The notes: generated by a model from the letters alone, not told the origin. A stretch of DNA of 64,000 bases from Ignavibacteria bacterium (GCA_020635205.1 JACKAE010000004.1:62001-126000), one strand, 5' to 3'. Counted from the stretch's first letter, positions 1-9,527 are shown. Translations and numbers: made by a program.

Positions 1-84
1 TTGGATGTTCGGAGTGTGGTAACTGATGCGCTAAAAGAGTATTCCGGTGTTCAGGCTCGGTTAGTGGGCTTCCGGTGTGAGTAG
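1..84 (+). CDS. 3' end of an upstream gene (28 codons, unknown product)
   Basis: Frame 1 is open from the first base to a TAG at 82-84. It encodes a short tail ending in ARLVGFRCE. The 5' part lies outside the window, so the product cannot be named. It is the only open frame here that runs off the edge in the same direction as the next gene, which makes it the likely 3' end of a neighbouring gene. It could also be chance. Confidence 0.35.
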   Translation: MDVRSVVTDALKEYSGVQARLVGFRCE

Positions 85-90
85 TGGTGG

Positions 91-107
91 TGAAATTGTA
101 CACGGAT
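91..107. repeat. GTACAC-type dispersed repeat, copy 1
   Basis: Positions 91-103 (TGAAATTGTACAC) recur exactly at 58724-58736. The core ATTGTACACGG recurs at 1351-1361 and, inverted, at 1419-1429. The MoeB-type gene is therefore bracketed by copies of this repeat. Confidence 0.55.
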
Positions 108-151
108 TTGATCCACATTAATTCGGTCAATTCTCAGCAGACTCGTTTTCC

Positions 152-186
152 TTTGAAATTTTCCTTTTTGAATTTTGAATTCTCAA
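152..186 (+). repeat. Heptamer repeat array upstream of the MoeB-type gene
   Basis: Five 7-bp units run from 152 to 186: TTTGAAA, TTTTCCT, TTTTGAA, TTTTGAA, TTCTCAA. The array ends three bases before a TTG at 190. It belongs to the same family as the arrays at 17822, 37401, 40732, 45453, 49703 and 60636. Confidence 0.7.
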
Positions 187-189
187 CCC

Positions 190-1338
190 TTGACTTCTTC
201 TGAACGCCGTCGATATAGTCGACATATCATGCTACCGGAAATCGGTGAGGCTGGACAGCAGCGATTGAAGGAATCGAGCATTCTTCTGGTTGGAACTGGA
301 GGGCTTGGTTCGCCTGCCGCACTCTACCTTGCAGCCGCTGGCGTAGGGCGTATCGGACTTGTGGATGGTGATCGTGTCGACGAGTCCAATCTACAGCGTC
401 AGGTTCTCTACGGTGTGAGCGACAGGGGGGAGGCTAAGGCAGAAGCGGCAGCGAGGAGACTTGCCGACCTTAATCCTGAAATCGAGATCGAAGCCCACAA
501 CACCCTTCTAACTCCGGAGAATGCGTTCGAGATCGTTGCTAACTACGATATGGTTCTCGACGGAGCGGATAATTTCTCGACCCGATATCTCTGCAACGAC
601 CTCTCGATCATGCTCAAGAAGCCTCTGGTTCATGGTTCGATCTTTAAGTTTGAAGGACAAGTTTCAGTCTTTGGATATGAAGAGGGACCGTGCTATCGTT
701 GTATCTATCCAGAACCACCACCGGAAGGAACCGTCCCAAGTTGTGGAGAAATTGGTGTTTTGGGGGTCTTACCAGGCATTATCGGCACATTGCAGGCAAC
801 TGAAGCAATTAAATTGATGCTTGGACTCGGGACTTCACTTGCTGGACGGATATTGCTCTACGACTCGTTACAAATGACCTTTCGAGAAATCAGGGTTCGT
901 CGTGATCCAGATTGCCCAGTCTGCGGAGACGATCCTGTAATTCAACAACTTTCTGACTATCAATACAGAGAACTTTGTCTGACAACAGACTATCAATCAC
1001 AACAAAGACCAACTACAATGAGTATTCCATCAATTACTGTTGAAGAACTTGCGCAGTGGCGTGAGGAAGGAAAAGCACACACACTGATCGACGTGCGTGA
1101 GTCAAACGAGTATGAATTTGCCAACATCGGCGGTACGTTGATACCACTTGGAGAAGTTCAGGCACGCATGGATGAGATTCCGACTGAAGGCGACGTTGTC
1201 ATGATGTGCCGTAGCGGTGGCAGATCTGGTCAAGCTGCAGCGATGCTCGCAGCCGCTGGCCGTACCAACATCATTAACCTTACGGGCGGAATTCTTGCCT
1301 GGGCTGACAAAGTAGATACGACTATCCCGAAGTATTAA
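190..1338 (+). CDS. moeB: MoeB/ThiF-type adenylyltransferase fused to rhodanese
   Basis: This is an E1-like enzyme that adenylates, and probably thiolates, the C-terminus of a ubiquitin-like sulfur carrier (MoaD or ThiS type) for molybdopterin or thiamin/cysteine synthesis in the cytoplasm. The N-terminal ~250 residues carry the nucleotide-binding glycine motif GTGGLGS and two zinc CxxC pairs (CYRC and CPVC). The C-terminal ~100 residues are a rhodanese domain with the active-site loop CRSGGRS, the arrangement of MoeZ/MOCS3 proteins. A TTG at 175 is also possible, but it lies inside the heptamer array. In the related arrays the start codon follows the repeat, so TTG 190 (MTSSERRRYSRH) is preferred. 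MoeB, ThiF and HesA cannot be told apart without the sulfur-carrier gene. Confidence 0.88.
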   Translation: MTSSERRRYSRHIMLPEIGEAGQQRLKESSILLVGTGGLGSPAALYLAAAGVGRIGLVDGDRVDESNLQRQVLYGVSDRGEAKAEAAARRLADLNPEIEIEAHNTLLTPENAFEIVANYDMVLDGADNFSTRYLCNDLSIMLKKPLVHGSIFKFEGQVSVFGYEEGPCYRCIYPEPPPEGTVPSCGEIGVLGVLPGIIGTLQATEAIKLMLGLGTSLAGRILLYDSLQMTFREIRVRRDPDCPVCGDDPVIQQLSDYQYRELCLTTDYQSQQRPTTMSIPSITVEELAQWREEGKAHTLIDVRESNEYEFANIGGTLIPLGEVQARMDEIPTEGDVVMMCRSGGRSGQAAAMLAAAGRTNIINLTGGILAWADKVDTTIPKY

Positions 1339-1350
1339 GGAAGTGATCGT

Positions 1351-1429
1351 ATTGTACACGGGTCTAACTGGTGAGGCACGGACTCTAATCAGAGCCAATC
1401 GATCCAAAGCCGTTAGATCCGTGTACAAT
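1351..1429 (+). repeat. Long inverted repeat (18-bp arms) after the MoeB-type gene
   Basis: ATTGTACACGGGTCTAAC (1351-1368) pairs with GTTAGATCCGTGTACAAT (1412-1429). The only exception is one G-T position, which still pairs as G-U in RNA. The 43-nt interior holds a weaker inner dyad around 1380-1396. It lies 12 bases after the stop codon, so it may act as a transcript 3' structure. Its arms match the repeat at 95-107, which points to a dispersed element. No T-run follows it. Confidence 0.6.
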
Positions 1430-1570
1430 TATACTGGATGGGAGGGGGATCCTGAAAGTGTTTGGATTCTCTGATAGAATCATTAGGTGACATAATATAC
1501 CTTATCGTGATATGTGCATAGAGCAGTTTGAAAGGATCAACCGACTCTCAGAACTACTCAAAGCCTGCTG

Positions 1571-1903
1571 CTACAACCAATCATTATCGAATGCTGCTGC
1601 TCCAAGCATGATGAGTATCTCGCCAATTGCCCACATGATATTTGTGTAGAGAATCAGTTTGTCCTTCCGAATGATTCTATAGGTTATCCAGACTAATGAC
1701 AGTAGTGTGTAAAATCCCCACGATAGAAACGATACCCCAGCTCCTGATTTATCGATAAACCAGATCTCCACTATCTGTGGTACAGTTGCAAGTGGCCCAG
1801 TAAGAACAACGGCTCTCAAAACCATCTCAAGAAGATGGTGATCCTGACTATCCGTCTCACCTAACTTCTGCAACCGTTTTGTCTGATTCCGACGACCAAG
1901 CAT
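1571..1903 (-). CDS. SemiSWEET/PQ-loop family small membrane protein
   Basis: A protein of about 110 residues with three predicted membrane helices in its last ~80 residues. It carries the PQ motif in GPLATVPQIVEIW followed by SGAGVSFLSW, the pattern of bacterial SemiSWEET sugar transporters, which work as dimers of three-helix units in the inner membrane. The N-terminal ~28 residues are charged and predicted soluble. The ATG at 1903 is preferred over an in-frame TTG at 1915. A TATATTTG box lies upstream on the minus strand at 1949-1942. Substrate unknown. Other PQ-loop carriers remain possible. Confidence 0.75.
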   Translation of the reverse strand: MLGRRNQTKRLQKLGETDSQDHHLLEMVLRAVVLTGPLATVPQIVEIWFIDKSGAGVSFLSWGFYTLLSLVWITYRIIRKDKLILYTNIMWAIGEILIMLGAAAFDNDWL

Positions 1904-1941
1904 AGATTTCTTCAATTGTTTGCTATAAGTGAACGATATGG

Positions 1942-1949
1942 CAAATATA
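1942..1949 (-). promoter_or_regulatory. Bacteroidota-type -7 box (TATATTTG) for the SemiSWEET-like gene
   Basis: The minus strand reads TATATTTG, an exact match to the TAnnTTTG consensus of Bacteroidota sigma factor promoters. It sits about 39 bases upstream of the ATG at 1903. No clear -33 element was confirmed. Confidence 0.45.
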
Positions 1950-2091
1950 CCAAACCGGTTTTTTGAAGAGTCTCTTTGCCGTTCCAGTCAAGAATTGAAC
2001 CTTTATTCTCGATCTGCCGACCATATATTGAAATTAATTGCTATGTTTTCTCGTTATAGGATATTCTTGTGCTACTCTTTCCACAGATATC

Positions 2092-5000
2092 ATGCCGTGT
2101 ATCAGACGACATCGACAGATTCTTCTCCTCCTTGGGCTTCTCTGCCTGATCTCTTCTGAGTCGATGAACGCCCAGTGGGCAAAACTGAACCAGTACAACG
2201 GCACGTTCTACAACGAAGTTTTCTTCTACGATCAAAACCTCGGGTTCATTACCAGCCACAACGGTTCGGTTCTCCGAACTACAAATGGCGGAACTTCTTG
2301 GTCTACAGTTACTCTCCCAAGTGCCTCTTCTTCAGCTAACCGTGACATCAGCTTTGTCTCGACTACAACGGGATTTATCAGTGGTGAAGATGGTATTTGG
2401 AAAAGCACGAATGGTGGAGCGACCTGGACAAATGTAACACCCTCTGGAGCTACTGGCACAGGAAGTTCAAGCTGCTGGTTCCGCAACGCAAGTGTTGGGG
2501 TTTGGGGATATGGTGGCGGATGTTTCGATAGTGTGGTCACCTTCTGGAGAACCACCGATGGGGGCAGTTCGTGGAACAGTTCTACCTACACGAGTGGCAT
2601 TGATGCAACAGTTGGTGGAATGGCCTATGCTAACAACACATTCTACGCTTCTGGTGGTAGTGGAAAGTTCTGGAAGTCAACCGACGATGGTGTTACCTGG
2701 GCACTCAGTAACACGAACTCGGCTGGTTGGCAGGAAGATCTGATCTCCTCCCCCGCCGGACTCTTCATTGCTTCGTCCGATGGAACAACCTGTGGCTCAA
2801 ATGGGGGTGGAAAGCTCCTTAGAAGTACTGATGGTGGATCCAATTGGACGACAACGTCATTCACAAACACTGTGATGTGGGGAGTCTCAATGTATTCCTC
2901 ACTAAACGGTTGGGCTGTCGGCGACTACGCGAAGGCGTACAAGACGACCGATGGTGGTGCAACCTGGGTGGAAAGTTCGTGTGGACTAAAGGCGGGTGAT
3001 CGACTTGATGACGTTTACATGATCGACGCCACACACGGTTTCGCCGTTGGTGATGGTATCTATCGGTTTGCCGCCAATGAATTTGTCTCGGCTCCCGATA
3101 CAATCGACTTTGGAGATGTAATTATCGGAACGTCGCGCGGAGATTCACTCGCAGTGATTACGGCGATCGGGAACGCTGGCTCTATCACTTCTCGCGCTAT
3201 TCTCGGTGCAAACGTTGGTGACTTCTCATCGCCAGACGCACTCACGGTGCAACAACCCGTGCCAGGATGCGGTTCCTCGGCTACTCGAGTTCGCTTTAGT
3301 CCCTTAACACTTGGGGTAAAGACGGCCCGGCTTGAGTTTACCCTTCAAGGACTCAACAATCCGCTGGTTGTCTACTTAAAAGGGAGAGGCGTTCGCCCGA
3401 GAATTGTTGGAGATCGTCTCAATCGATTCGATACCCTTACCTGCGATAACGAAGCCTTCGATACGATTACTATCGCAAACAACGGTGATGCTCCTCTACA
3501 GATTGATAGCGTTGCCATCGCCAACTTCCTTGGTTTCTTCTCAGTTGTCGACCCACAATTACCACTCACTATCGCACCGTTCGGTTTTCACAAGTTTATT
3601 CTGAGAGGCCGCGTTGTCAGTTATGGTGATATGGGAGCAAGGCTTTACTTCTATACAAACGATCCTGACTTCCAAGATTCAGCTTGGACGCTGGATGTGA
3701 GGATGTACAAGCATAACCTTGAATATCAGCCAACGCAGGATACAACGATTGTCATACCATCAGCAGCACCCGGCCAGACAAGTCGTAAATCGTTGGTGAT
3801 CGTGAATAGAGGAACTGTTGGGCAGAAGATCGAAGAAGTGACTGGAGAGGGAGCCGCCCCGAACATCAAAGCAAATGTTGCCCCACCGGTTGTGGTGCGT
3901 GCAGGCGATTCAACCACTATCGAATTCAGTGGAACAGCTAACGATACGATTGCACGCTGTCGTCGATTTCGGGTTTTCTCGCAACCGTGTGACCGCGAGC
4001 GGTTCATTACGGTTTGCTATCAAGCTGTTGAGGGTGATCTCGTTCTTCCCTCCACACTCACCTACAGCGTAACTTGTGGCGAACTCTTTGCCGACAATCT
4101 CTCTCTTGAAAACTCAGGTAATGCAAACCTTCAAATAGATTCGATTCGTCTCGAAGGAAGTGGACGTGATCGCTTCAGTTATACTACCACTTCCCCACTC
4201 CCCCTCACGATTCCGCCAAGCGGAAAAGAAGGGCTAACAATTACCTTTCAAGGAGGCTCCTCACGTGGAAGCTCCTCGGCACTTCTTCTTCTCTTCAGAA
4301 AGGATAACACGATCGACACGGTTCAGTTGGAAGGGAATGTTGTCGGCTCTGAGCTTCTTTCCTCTCCTTCGCAAGTCGATCTGGGATCTCTCTGCCCCGA
4401 TGAACTTACTACTTCAGGTCTCTCACTTGAGAATGTTGGCGAAGCCGAAGCTCAAATTGGTGCTATCACATTTGAGACTACAAGCGGAACGTTTACACTG
4501 ATTCAATCCCCTTCAACGATTGCTGCGGGTGCTTCAGATTCGTTGCGATTCAGTTTTATGGGGGAGAATCCAGGCTCATTCAAGGGCATCTTGTTGATCG
4601 CGTATGAACCGTGCGGACGGGTTGATACGATATCAATTATTGGTGAAATCTATGCTCCGGCACTGGAGATCGACCCACTGGAGATTGATTTAGGGCAAGT
4701 CCCTCTCGGAAGAACACGTGCTGGGCAGGTCGATCTCTGGAATCGAAGTAGCGAGGATGTGAACATAACCCTCAGCCGAATCGGACATCCCGACCTTACT
4801 ATAACCAATCCCGGTAGCTCGGCGTTGCTCCTCTTAGGGAGTGACAGTCTACAACTTAGCGTTTCGGTATCGCCGACATCAGTCGGTATAGGTCGAGATA
4901 CAATTGAAGTATCAGGCGTTGGCCACTGCAACGAACTGTTGAGAATACCGGTGCGGTGGAATGGTGTTGCCGGCGGTCCTTATGTGGCGGGTGATGTTGA

Positions 5001-6657
5001 CTTCGGCGATCTTTTCTGCGATGTAGTAGAAGTGCGAAAACTCTACCTCTACAACGGTAGTGACGAAGATATCCGGGTTGATTCGTTGATCTCTTCAGAT
5101 ATAGCGACCCTTCGTACTGAGACAGCTCAAACTCTCCCTACTTCAATTCTCTCTCAAGATTCACTTGAAGTGACACTCTACCTTGAAGACTCTGATCCGG
5201 GTGAATTTAATGAGTACATAGCGTTCTACGTTCAATCAACTTCTGGAAAGTTCGATACAGTAAACGTGCAGGTTTTTGGTAGAAGGTATCGATCAAACTC
5301 GACGTTCACCGATGTGGTAACTGAAGGAGAAATCACAAATCTCGACCTCCCTCCACTCTACTCTTGTCGCTCAGCTATCGACACGCAGATTGTTATTTAC
5401 AACAGTGGTAACCTTGCCGACACACTTGATCTGCTGTCACTTGATCCAACTTCGCTAACAATCAGATCTCCACTCCCCGTAATTGTGGAGCCAAGGTCGT
5501 CGGCTGTCCTTGATATTCACATCGAGCGGAGTACAGCGGGATCAGCGGAGCTTCTCCTTGAAATGGAGTCACGAGTCTGTCCTTCCAAAAAATCTCTCAG
5601 CATCAATGTTGATTATTTTGAAGGCGAAGTAGCATTTCCGGAGAAGATCGACTTTGAGCTTATTTGTGTAGCAGATACAGTCTCAATGACAGTGATGCTC
5701 GAGAACTTGTTGCCAGAAGCTGTTTCAATCGAGTCGATCACGTTGACTGGTGACAGTCAGTTTTCATTTAGCAGATCGGTTCCAACGCTTCTGCGTCCGA
5801 ATGAAATCGATTCGATACTGCTTGAGGTAAAACCTGAGTCAGAATCTTTCTACAACGGTGAACTTGTTCTTCAGCTCTCATCGCCATGTCGCCGGGAGAT
5901 ACGCATTCCAGTCAGTGCAGCAGCAGTCGATTGCCCGAAGCCTGACATTCGGCTTCGTGGAAGTAATGTAATTGGGCGGTGGGGTGAAACGGTTCGGCTT
6001 CCAGTGATGATTGAGGCGACACGACTTGAGGGCATCGACAAGTTCTCATTTAACCTGAGAGCAGCTAAAAATCTTCTCGATCTACGCGAGATTCGCATTT
6101 CGCCGAAGGCGCAGGAATGGTTCAAGTTGACGGAATCGGCTTACGACGCCGACTCAGGAAAGCTCACGCTTACTATTACGAGAACAGAAAAAGTAATTCT
6201 ACCGGGAGAAATCAACCAGTTTGTAGATACGCTCCTAACTGTTGATGCACTTGTCCTCCGTGGTGATGAGATAAGTACTCCATTAGATATTGAACCAATT
6301 GTGCTCAGTCCTGAGGGAACTATCCTTGCAACGGATGGCGAGTTCTTATTGGAAGATTACTGTGATGCACACGGACGTTTGCTACACATTACCGGAGAAC
6401 TATCGCTGAAGCCTGTTTCACCAAATCCTGTATCTGACCGAGCCGTTATCGAGTATGAGCTTCCCTTCAGCGACAGAGCAAGATTATGCCTGTTTGACGC
6501 ACGCGGAGTTCTCGTACGAACTCTCCTCGACGAAGTCCTTCCATCCGGGAGACGGCAAACAGAACTGGAAGTGATGGAGTTACCTTCAGGACAATACACG
6601 ATCAGTCTGGAAATCGGCCTGCAACGCATTGTGGAACAATTTATCGTGAGGAAGTAG
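2092..6657 (+). CDS. Giant T9SS surface protein (YCF48-like propeller plus choice-of-anchor repeats)
   Basis: A secreted protein of about 1,521 residues. The start chosen is ATG 2092, giving a clean signal peptide (basic MPCIRRHRQ, then a leucine-rich core, cut near SMNAQ). An upstream TTG at 2038 would put 18 extra residues before it. Residues ~25-330 contain repeated TDGG.TW or TNGG.TW boxes typical of YCF48/BNR-type beta-propellers. The middle ~900 residues are repeated beta-sandwich modules in which 'N.G.A.L.I.SI' strands alternate with 'I.PG.S..L.F', resembling choice-of-anchor D/ASH-type domains. The last ~80 residues begin with VSPNPVSDRA and end in a basic tail, a type A T9SS sorting domain. 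It is probably displayed on or released from the cell surface. The barrel gene follows after 2 bases, so the two are probably co-transcribed. The specific role is unknown. Confidence 0.88.
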   Translation: MPCIRRHRQILLLLGLLCLISSESMNAQWAKLNQYNGTFYNEVFFYDQNLGFITSHNGSVLRTTNGGTSWSTVTLPSASSSANRDISFVSTTTGFISGEDGIWKSTNGGATWTNVTPSGATGTGSSSCWFRNASVGVWGYGGGCFDSVVTFWRTTDGGSSWNSSTYTSGIDATVGGMAYANNTFYASGGSGKFWKSTDDGVTWALSNTNSAGWQEDLISSPAGLFIASSDGTTCGSNGGGKLLRSTDGGSNWTTTSFTNTVMWGVSMYSSLNGWAVGDYAKAYKTTDGGATWVESSCGLKAGDRLDDVYMIDATHGFAVGDGIYRFAANEFVSAPDTIDFGDVIIGTSRGDSLAVITAIGNAGSITSRAILGANVGDFSSPDALTVQQPVPGCGSSATRVRFSPLTLGVKTARLEFTLQGLNNPLVVYLKGRGVRPRIVGDRLNRFDTLTCDNEAFDTITIANNGDAPLQIDSVAIANFLGFFSVVDPQLPLTIAPFGFHKFILRGRVVSYGDMGARLYFYTNDPDFQDSAWTLDVRMYKHNLEYQPTQDTTIVIPSAAPGQTSRKSLVIVNRGTVGQKIEEVTGEGAAPNIKANVAPPVVVRAGDSTTIEFSGTANDTIARCRRFRVFSQPCDRERFITVCYQAVEGDLVLPSTLTYSVTCGELFADNLSLENSGNANLQIDSIRLEGSGRDRFSYTTTSPLPLTIPPSGKEGLTITFQGGSSRGSSSALLLLFRKDNTIDTVQLEGNVVGSELLSSPSQVDLGSLCPDELTTSGLSLENVGEAEAQIGAITFETTSGTFTLIQSPSTIAAGASDSLRFSFMGENPGSFKGILLIAYEPCGRVDTISIIGEIYAPALEIDPLEIDLGQVPLGRTRAGQVDLWNRSSEDVNITLSRIGHPDLTITNPGSSALLLLGSDSLQLSVSVSPTSVGIGRDTIEVSGVGHCNELLRIPVRWNGVAGGPYVAGDVDFGDLFCDVVEVRKLYLYNGSDEDIRVDSLISSDIATLRTETAQTLPTSILSQDSLEVTLYLEDSDPGEFNEYIAFYVQSTSGKFDTVNVQVFGRRYRSNSTFTDVVTEGEITNLDLPPLYSCRSAIDTQIVIYNSGNLADTLDLLSLDPTSLTIRSPLPVIVEPRSSAVLDIHIERSTAGSAELLLEMESRVCPSKKSLSINVDYFEGEVAFPEKIDFELICVADTVSMTVMLENLLPEAVSIESITLTGDSQFSFSRSVPTLLRPNEIDSILLEVKPESESFYNGELVLQLSSPCRREIRIPVSAAAVDCPKPDIRLRGSNVIGRWGETVRLPVMIEATRLEGIDKFSFNLRAAKNLLDLREIRISPKAQEWFKLTESAYDADSGKLTLTITRTEKVILPGEINQFVDTLLTVDALVLRGDEISTPLDIEPIVLSPEGTILATDGEFLLEDYCDAHGRLLHITGELSLKPVSPNPVSDRAVIEYELPFSDRARLCLFDARGVLVRTLLDEVLPSGRRQTELEVMELPSGQYTISLEIGLQRIVEQFIVRK

Positions 6658-6659
6658 AG

Positions 6660-7526
6660 ATGATGCGTTTGTCCAACCGATATGGTATGCAAGGAAAAGT
6701 TCTCGTAGTGCTATCGCTAACATTGCTAATTACTCTCGGTATCCTCTCCCCTCTCTGTGCTCAAGTAGAGACTGAGAAGGAAGATTATCTATACGACGCG
6801 GAGATTGGTCTTGTTCTTGGCTATGGTTTTCACAGACTTTCGGGCGATCTGGACGCAGCAACGTTGAGTGGAGATGCTACATTATCTTCGGCGTGCGGAA
6901 CATTTCAGGAAGGAAGTGGGAGTGGTCTTGCTTTAACAGGAACGTTTAGCTACTACCTTCATTCGAGACTCCGGGCTGAACTTGCAGCCTCCTACGCTGA
7001 CTACGCCTCCACTATGCGCTTCGGATGTGTTGATCCGGCAGAAATACGAACCCCTGATGGCTCACTGAGTCAGGCTCTGACTGACCACATTCTCACTCTA
7101 AATCGAAAGGTTATTCAGGGTGAACTTGGAATCTGGTTCCAGCCATTGACTCTTCCCATAGAACTTGGTGTTGGAGGCTTTGTTGGTGTGAATCTGGAAG
7201 ATGGCTACACTCTCCACGAAGAAATTGTTGAACCTGTCAACGCAGAGTTTACTACTGGTGGACAACAGCGAGTCTATGGAACCGGAGCCATGGGGCAATC
7301 TGGAAGTGGGAGTAGTGCGGGACTAACCTTTGGCCTTGCTACCGAACTCCCTGCTGGCACTTCTTTTGTTCTGCGACCTCAAATGAGGTATTACTTTCCA
7401 GTAAGTGATCCGTTCAACGAACTCTCCTTCCGCGAAAGTTCGTTGAGGTTTGGAATTCAGATCGCAAGACAGATACTACTCTTCCCACCTGAAGCCGCTA
7501 CCCCGCTTGAACCGGGTCAACAATAA
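6660..7526 (+). CDS. Outer-membrane beta-barrel protein
   Basis: A protein of 288 residues with a hydrophobic signal segment (residues ~12-35, cleaved after LCAQ). The rest has alternating hydrophobic/aromatic strands such as LALTGTFSYYLHSRLRAELA and ends in strand-rich sequence, as expected for an outer-membrane barrel. It starts two bases after the giant T9SS gene, suggesting a partner or anchoring role (inference). A second ATG lies at 6663. The last ~29 bases overlap the convergent DHH gene. No specific family recognised. Confidence 0.7.
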   Translation: MMRLSNRYGMQGKVLVVLSLTLLITLGILSPLCAQVETEKEDYLYDAEIGLVLGYGFHRLSGDLDAATLSGDATLSSACGTFQEGSGSGLALTGTFSYYLHSRLRAELAASYADYASTMRFGCVDPAEIRTPDGSLSQALTDHILTLNRKVIQGELGIWFQPLTLPIELGVGGFVGVNLEDGYTLHEEIVEPVNAEFTTGGQQRVYGTGAMGQSGSGSSAGLTFGLATELPAGTSFVLRPQMRYYFPVSDPFNELSFRESSLRFGIQIARQILLFPPEAATPLEPGQQ

Positions 7527-8517
7527 GTTTTACGTCGACACCGAGTAGTTCTTCGAGTCCTCTGTCGAATGCCATCATATCTGGAAATCTGCAACCTGCT
7601 GCGTGGTCGTGCCCTCCCCCACCGAAGCGTTCAGCAACTTGGCGTGCATTGATCTTTCCACCGGGAATCGATCGAAGCGAAACCTTTACACTCCAGTTCT
7701 TCTGAATTGAGTAGATCACGGCAATCACATTCGGCGATTTACTACTCTCTTCGCATAGCATATTACCCAGTTCAGAGGCATTTTCCGTCGCGTTGACAAC
7801 ACGATACTCCGTCCCATCTCGATCATCGCACTCAAAAATTCGACTATATGACTTGTGCAACTGCGACTCTATCACCGATAGAATTGCCTCTCCCTGACTT
7901 TTTCTCTTCTCAAACCAGTTCTGCTCATCCTCTATGCTGCGAGCAAGTTCTGCAACCATCGTCGCGGCCACTCCATCAAGTGTATTCAGAGCGGAGTTAA
8001 TCTCTTTTGAAAAAGGGAGTTTCCACTCCCAGACATCCTGATCGGCAACATAGCGGAGCATTGTTGGGATTGATAGTTCACCTTCTGTGGAGTTGAAGTA
8101 TTTCCAAACGAGGGTTGCGCCACTTAACCCTGGACCAATCTCAATCAACGTTTCATCGCAATATTCTTGGAGAATTTCAAGATTATCTAATGCTGTCCTG
8201 TGGTGGTCGATGCAGATTGTCCGAGGCTTTTCTTCCCCAATTCTTCCTGCACCTTTCAAGAATGCAAGTATCTGGTGGTACTTCTCAGGGGAAATGCTGA
8301 TATCAACGATATAGATTGCCGATACCTTCTCATGAGAGTGCCCGAGACTCTTTAGGTAATGTTCGTCGAGGGGGTCGTTCCACTCGACAGTAAAGCCCAT
8401 TGGGTGGCACTCCACTACTCTGCTTGGGTCACTCTTTTGCAGACGATATGTTAGTGCGGCAGCGGCGGAAGCCCCATCATTGCATGGAGAGTGGTAGAAA
8501 CAAAGAACTGTGGACAT
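7498..8517 (-). CDS. DHH-family phosphoesterase
   Basis: A cytoplasmic phosphoesterase of 339 residues in the DHH/DHHA1 superfamily, which includes oligoribonucleases and pAp/c-di-nucleotide phosphodiesterases. Visible motifs are an N-terminal HSPCNDG (metal-binding motif I variant), the signature DHH in CIDHHRTA (residues ~102), and the C-terminal DHHA1 loop FGGGGHDHAAG that binds substrate phosphate. The start is an ATG at 8517. The CNDG form differs from the usual NrnA NPDGD motif, so substrate assignment (nanoRNA, pAp or cyclic dinucleotide product) is open. Its 3' end overlaps the convergent barrel gene. Confidence 0.85.
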   Translation of the reverse strand: MSTVLCFYHSPCNDGASAAAALTYRLQKSDPSRVVECHPMGFTVEWNDPLDEHYLKSLGHSHEKVSAIYIVDISISPEKYHQILAFLKGAGRIGEEKPRTICIDHHRTALDNLEILQEYCDETLIEIGPGLSGATLVWKYFNSTEGELSIPTMLRYVADQDVWEWKLPFSKEINSALNTLDGVAATMVAELARSIEDEQNWFEKRKSQGEAILSVIESQLHKSYSRIFECDDRDGTEYRVVNATENASELGNMLCEESSKSPNVIAVIYSIQKNWSVKVSLRSIPGGKINARQVAERFGGGGHDHAAGCRFPDMMAFDRGLEELLGVDVKLIVDPVQAG

Positions 8518-8687
8518 AGATATGATTCAAAGATGCTTTAGAGATTATGCTTAACTACCAAATGGAAGTTAAAAGTGTAGGGGAATATAGCAGGTAGAGA
8601 GTATTGAGGAGGTGAAAATTCTCGAAAGACTCTGTTCGTTACGTGGGAAGAAAGATGAAGCAGGTCGCAATCAGCCTCCGGCGATAA

Positions 8688-9446
8688 CTACCGGACGGAA
8701 CGCTGCAGTTGATACATGATACCCAGTGAAAAAGAGAGGCTGCGGTTCTTCCAGATGCGGTCGTCCTGTTCAGTTGGAGAGAGTATTAGCAAGTTCTGGA
8801 GGCCATGAAGGTATCGTCCATCAAAGGTTAAGCTGTGGTATGAACTGAGATGATACTCCAAGCCAAAACGATATTCTAAACCAAAGTCGAACTCTTCTAA
8901 GCCCTCGGACACATTCATCGAGGTGTCGGAGTCCTCAAATCTAATCGACTGTGTTCGGGTGAGGAGTGCACTTGGTACTGCTCCAAAGCCAGCAGAAACT
9001 TCAAATGAAGATGTGATGGGGATGCCAAGTCTGAAAAGGATTGGAAAGTTTAGATAATTGAACTGAAAGCTCTCTTGAAAGGTTGCTCCTCCCGTTGTCA
9101 CATTTTCTGAGTTTATCCCTCGCTGCGCATACTCGATCTCGAAGAGAAAGTATATTGGGTAGGCAAATTCCATTTCTGTTCGAATTCCGCCATGAAACCC
9201 AGATTTGGTCTGAGGGACAACAGGAATATCTTCTACGTGGGCACTACTGAAACTAATGCCGCTAAAAACCCCCATTCGAAGCTGGGGCTGCATCGTATCT
9301 GCCACCAAGAGTGTATCTGTTGCTGTGGAAGATATGGTATCGTTTGCAATTGGGGGGGCTATCTCCTGCGCTATTACTTCCCACGTAAAGGTGGTGGAGA
9401 TTACCCCACTAAGAATCAGCGTAGTAAGACATAGCAATAGTTTCAT
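8688..9446 (-). CDS. PorT-type outer-membrane beta-barrel protein
   Basis: About 252 residues from ATG 9446, which gives a proper signal peptide (MKLLLCLTTLILSGV, cut near VIAQE). An upstream in-frame start at 9479 only adds an unlikely hydrophilic lead. The mature part shows barrel strands typical of the outer-membrane beta-barrel domain common in Bacteroidota: GVFSGISF, FLFEIEYAQRG, FQFNYLNFPILFRLGIP, YRFGLEYHLSSYHSLTFDGRY. It ends in LGIMYQLQRS. Probably monocistronic. Function unknown. Confidence 0.72.
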   Translation of the reverse strand: MKLLLCLTTLILSGVISTTFTWEVIAQEIAPPIANDTISSTATDTLLVADTMQPQLRMGVFSGISFSSAHVEDIPVVPQTKSGFHGGIRTEMEFAYPIYFLFEIEYAQRGINSENVTTGGATFQESFQFNYLNFPILFRLGIPITSSFEVSAGFGAVPSALLTRTQSIRFEDSDTSMNVSEGLEEFDFGLEYRFGLEYHLSSYHSLTFDGRYLHGLQNLLILSPTEQDDRIWKNRSLSFSLGIMYQLQRSVR

Positions 9447-9527
9447 GGTGTACTTAGATACGTGTGAAGAGTACCACAATAGAACTCTTAAGTAGAGCCT
9501 GATGTTACAGAAGAAGAGTGGAAAAGA

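Noticed and set aside
1351..1429. Rho-independent terminator of the MoeB-type gene
   Set aside because: No T-run follows either arm, the loop is 43 nt, and the arms match dispersed repeats elsewhere. Recorded as a repeat instead.
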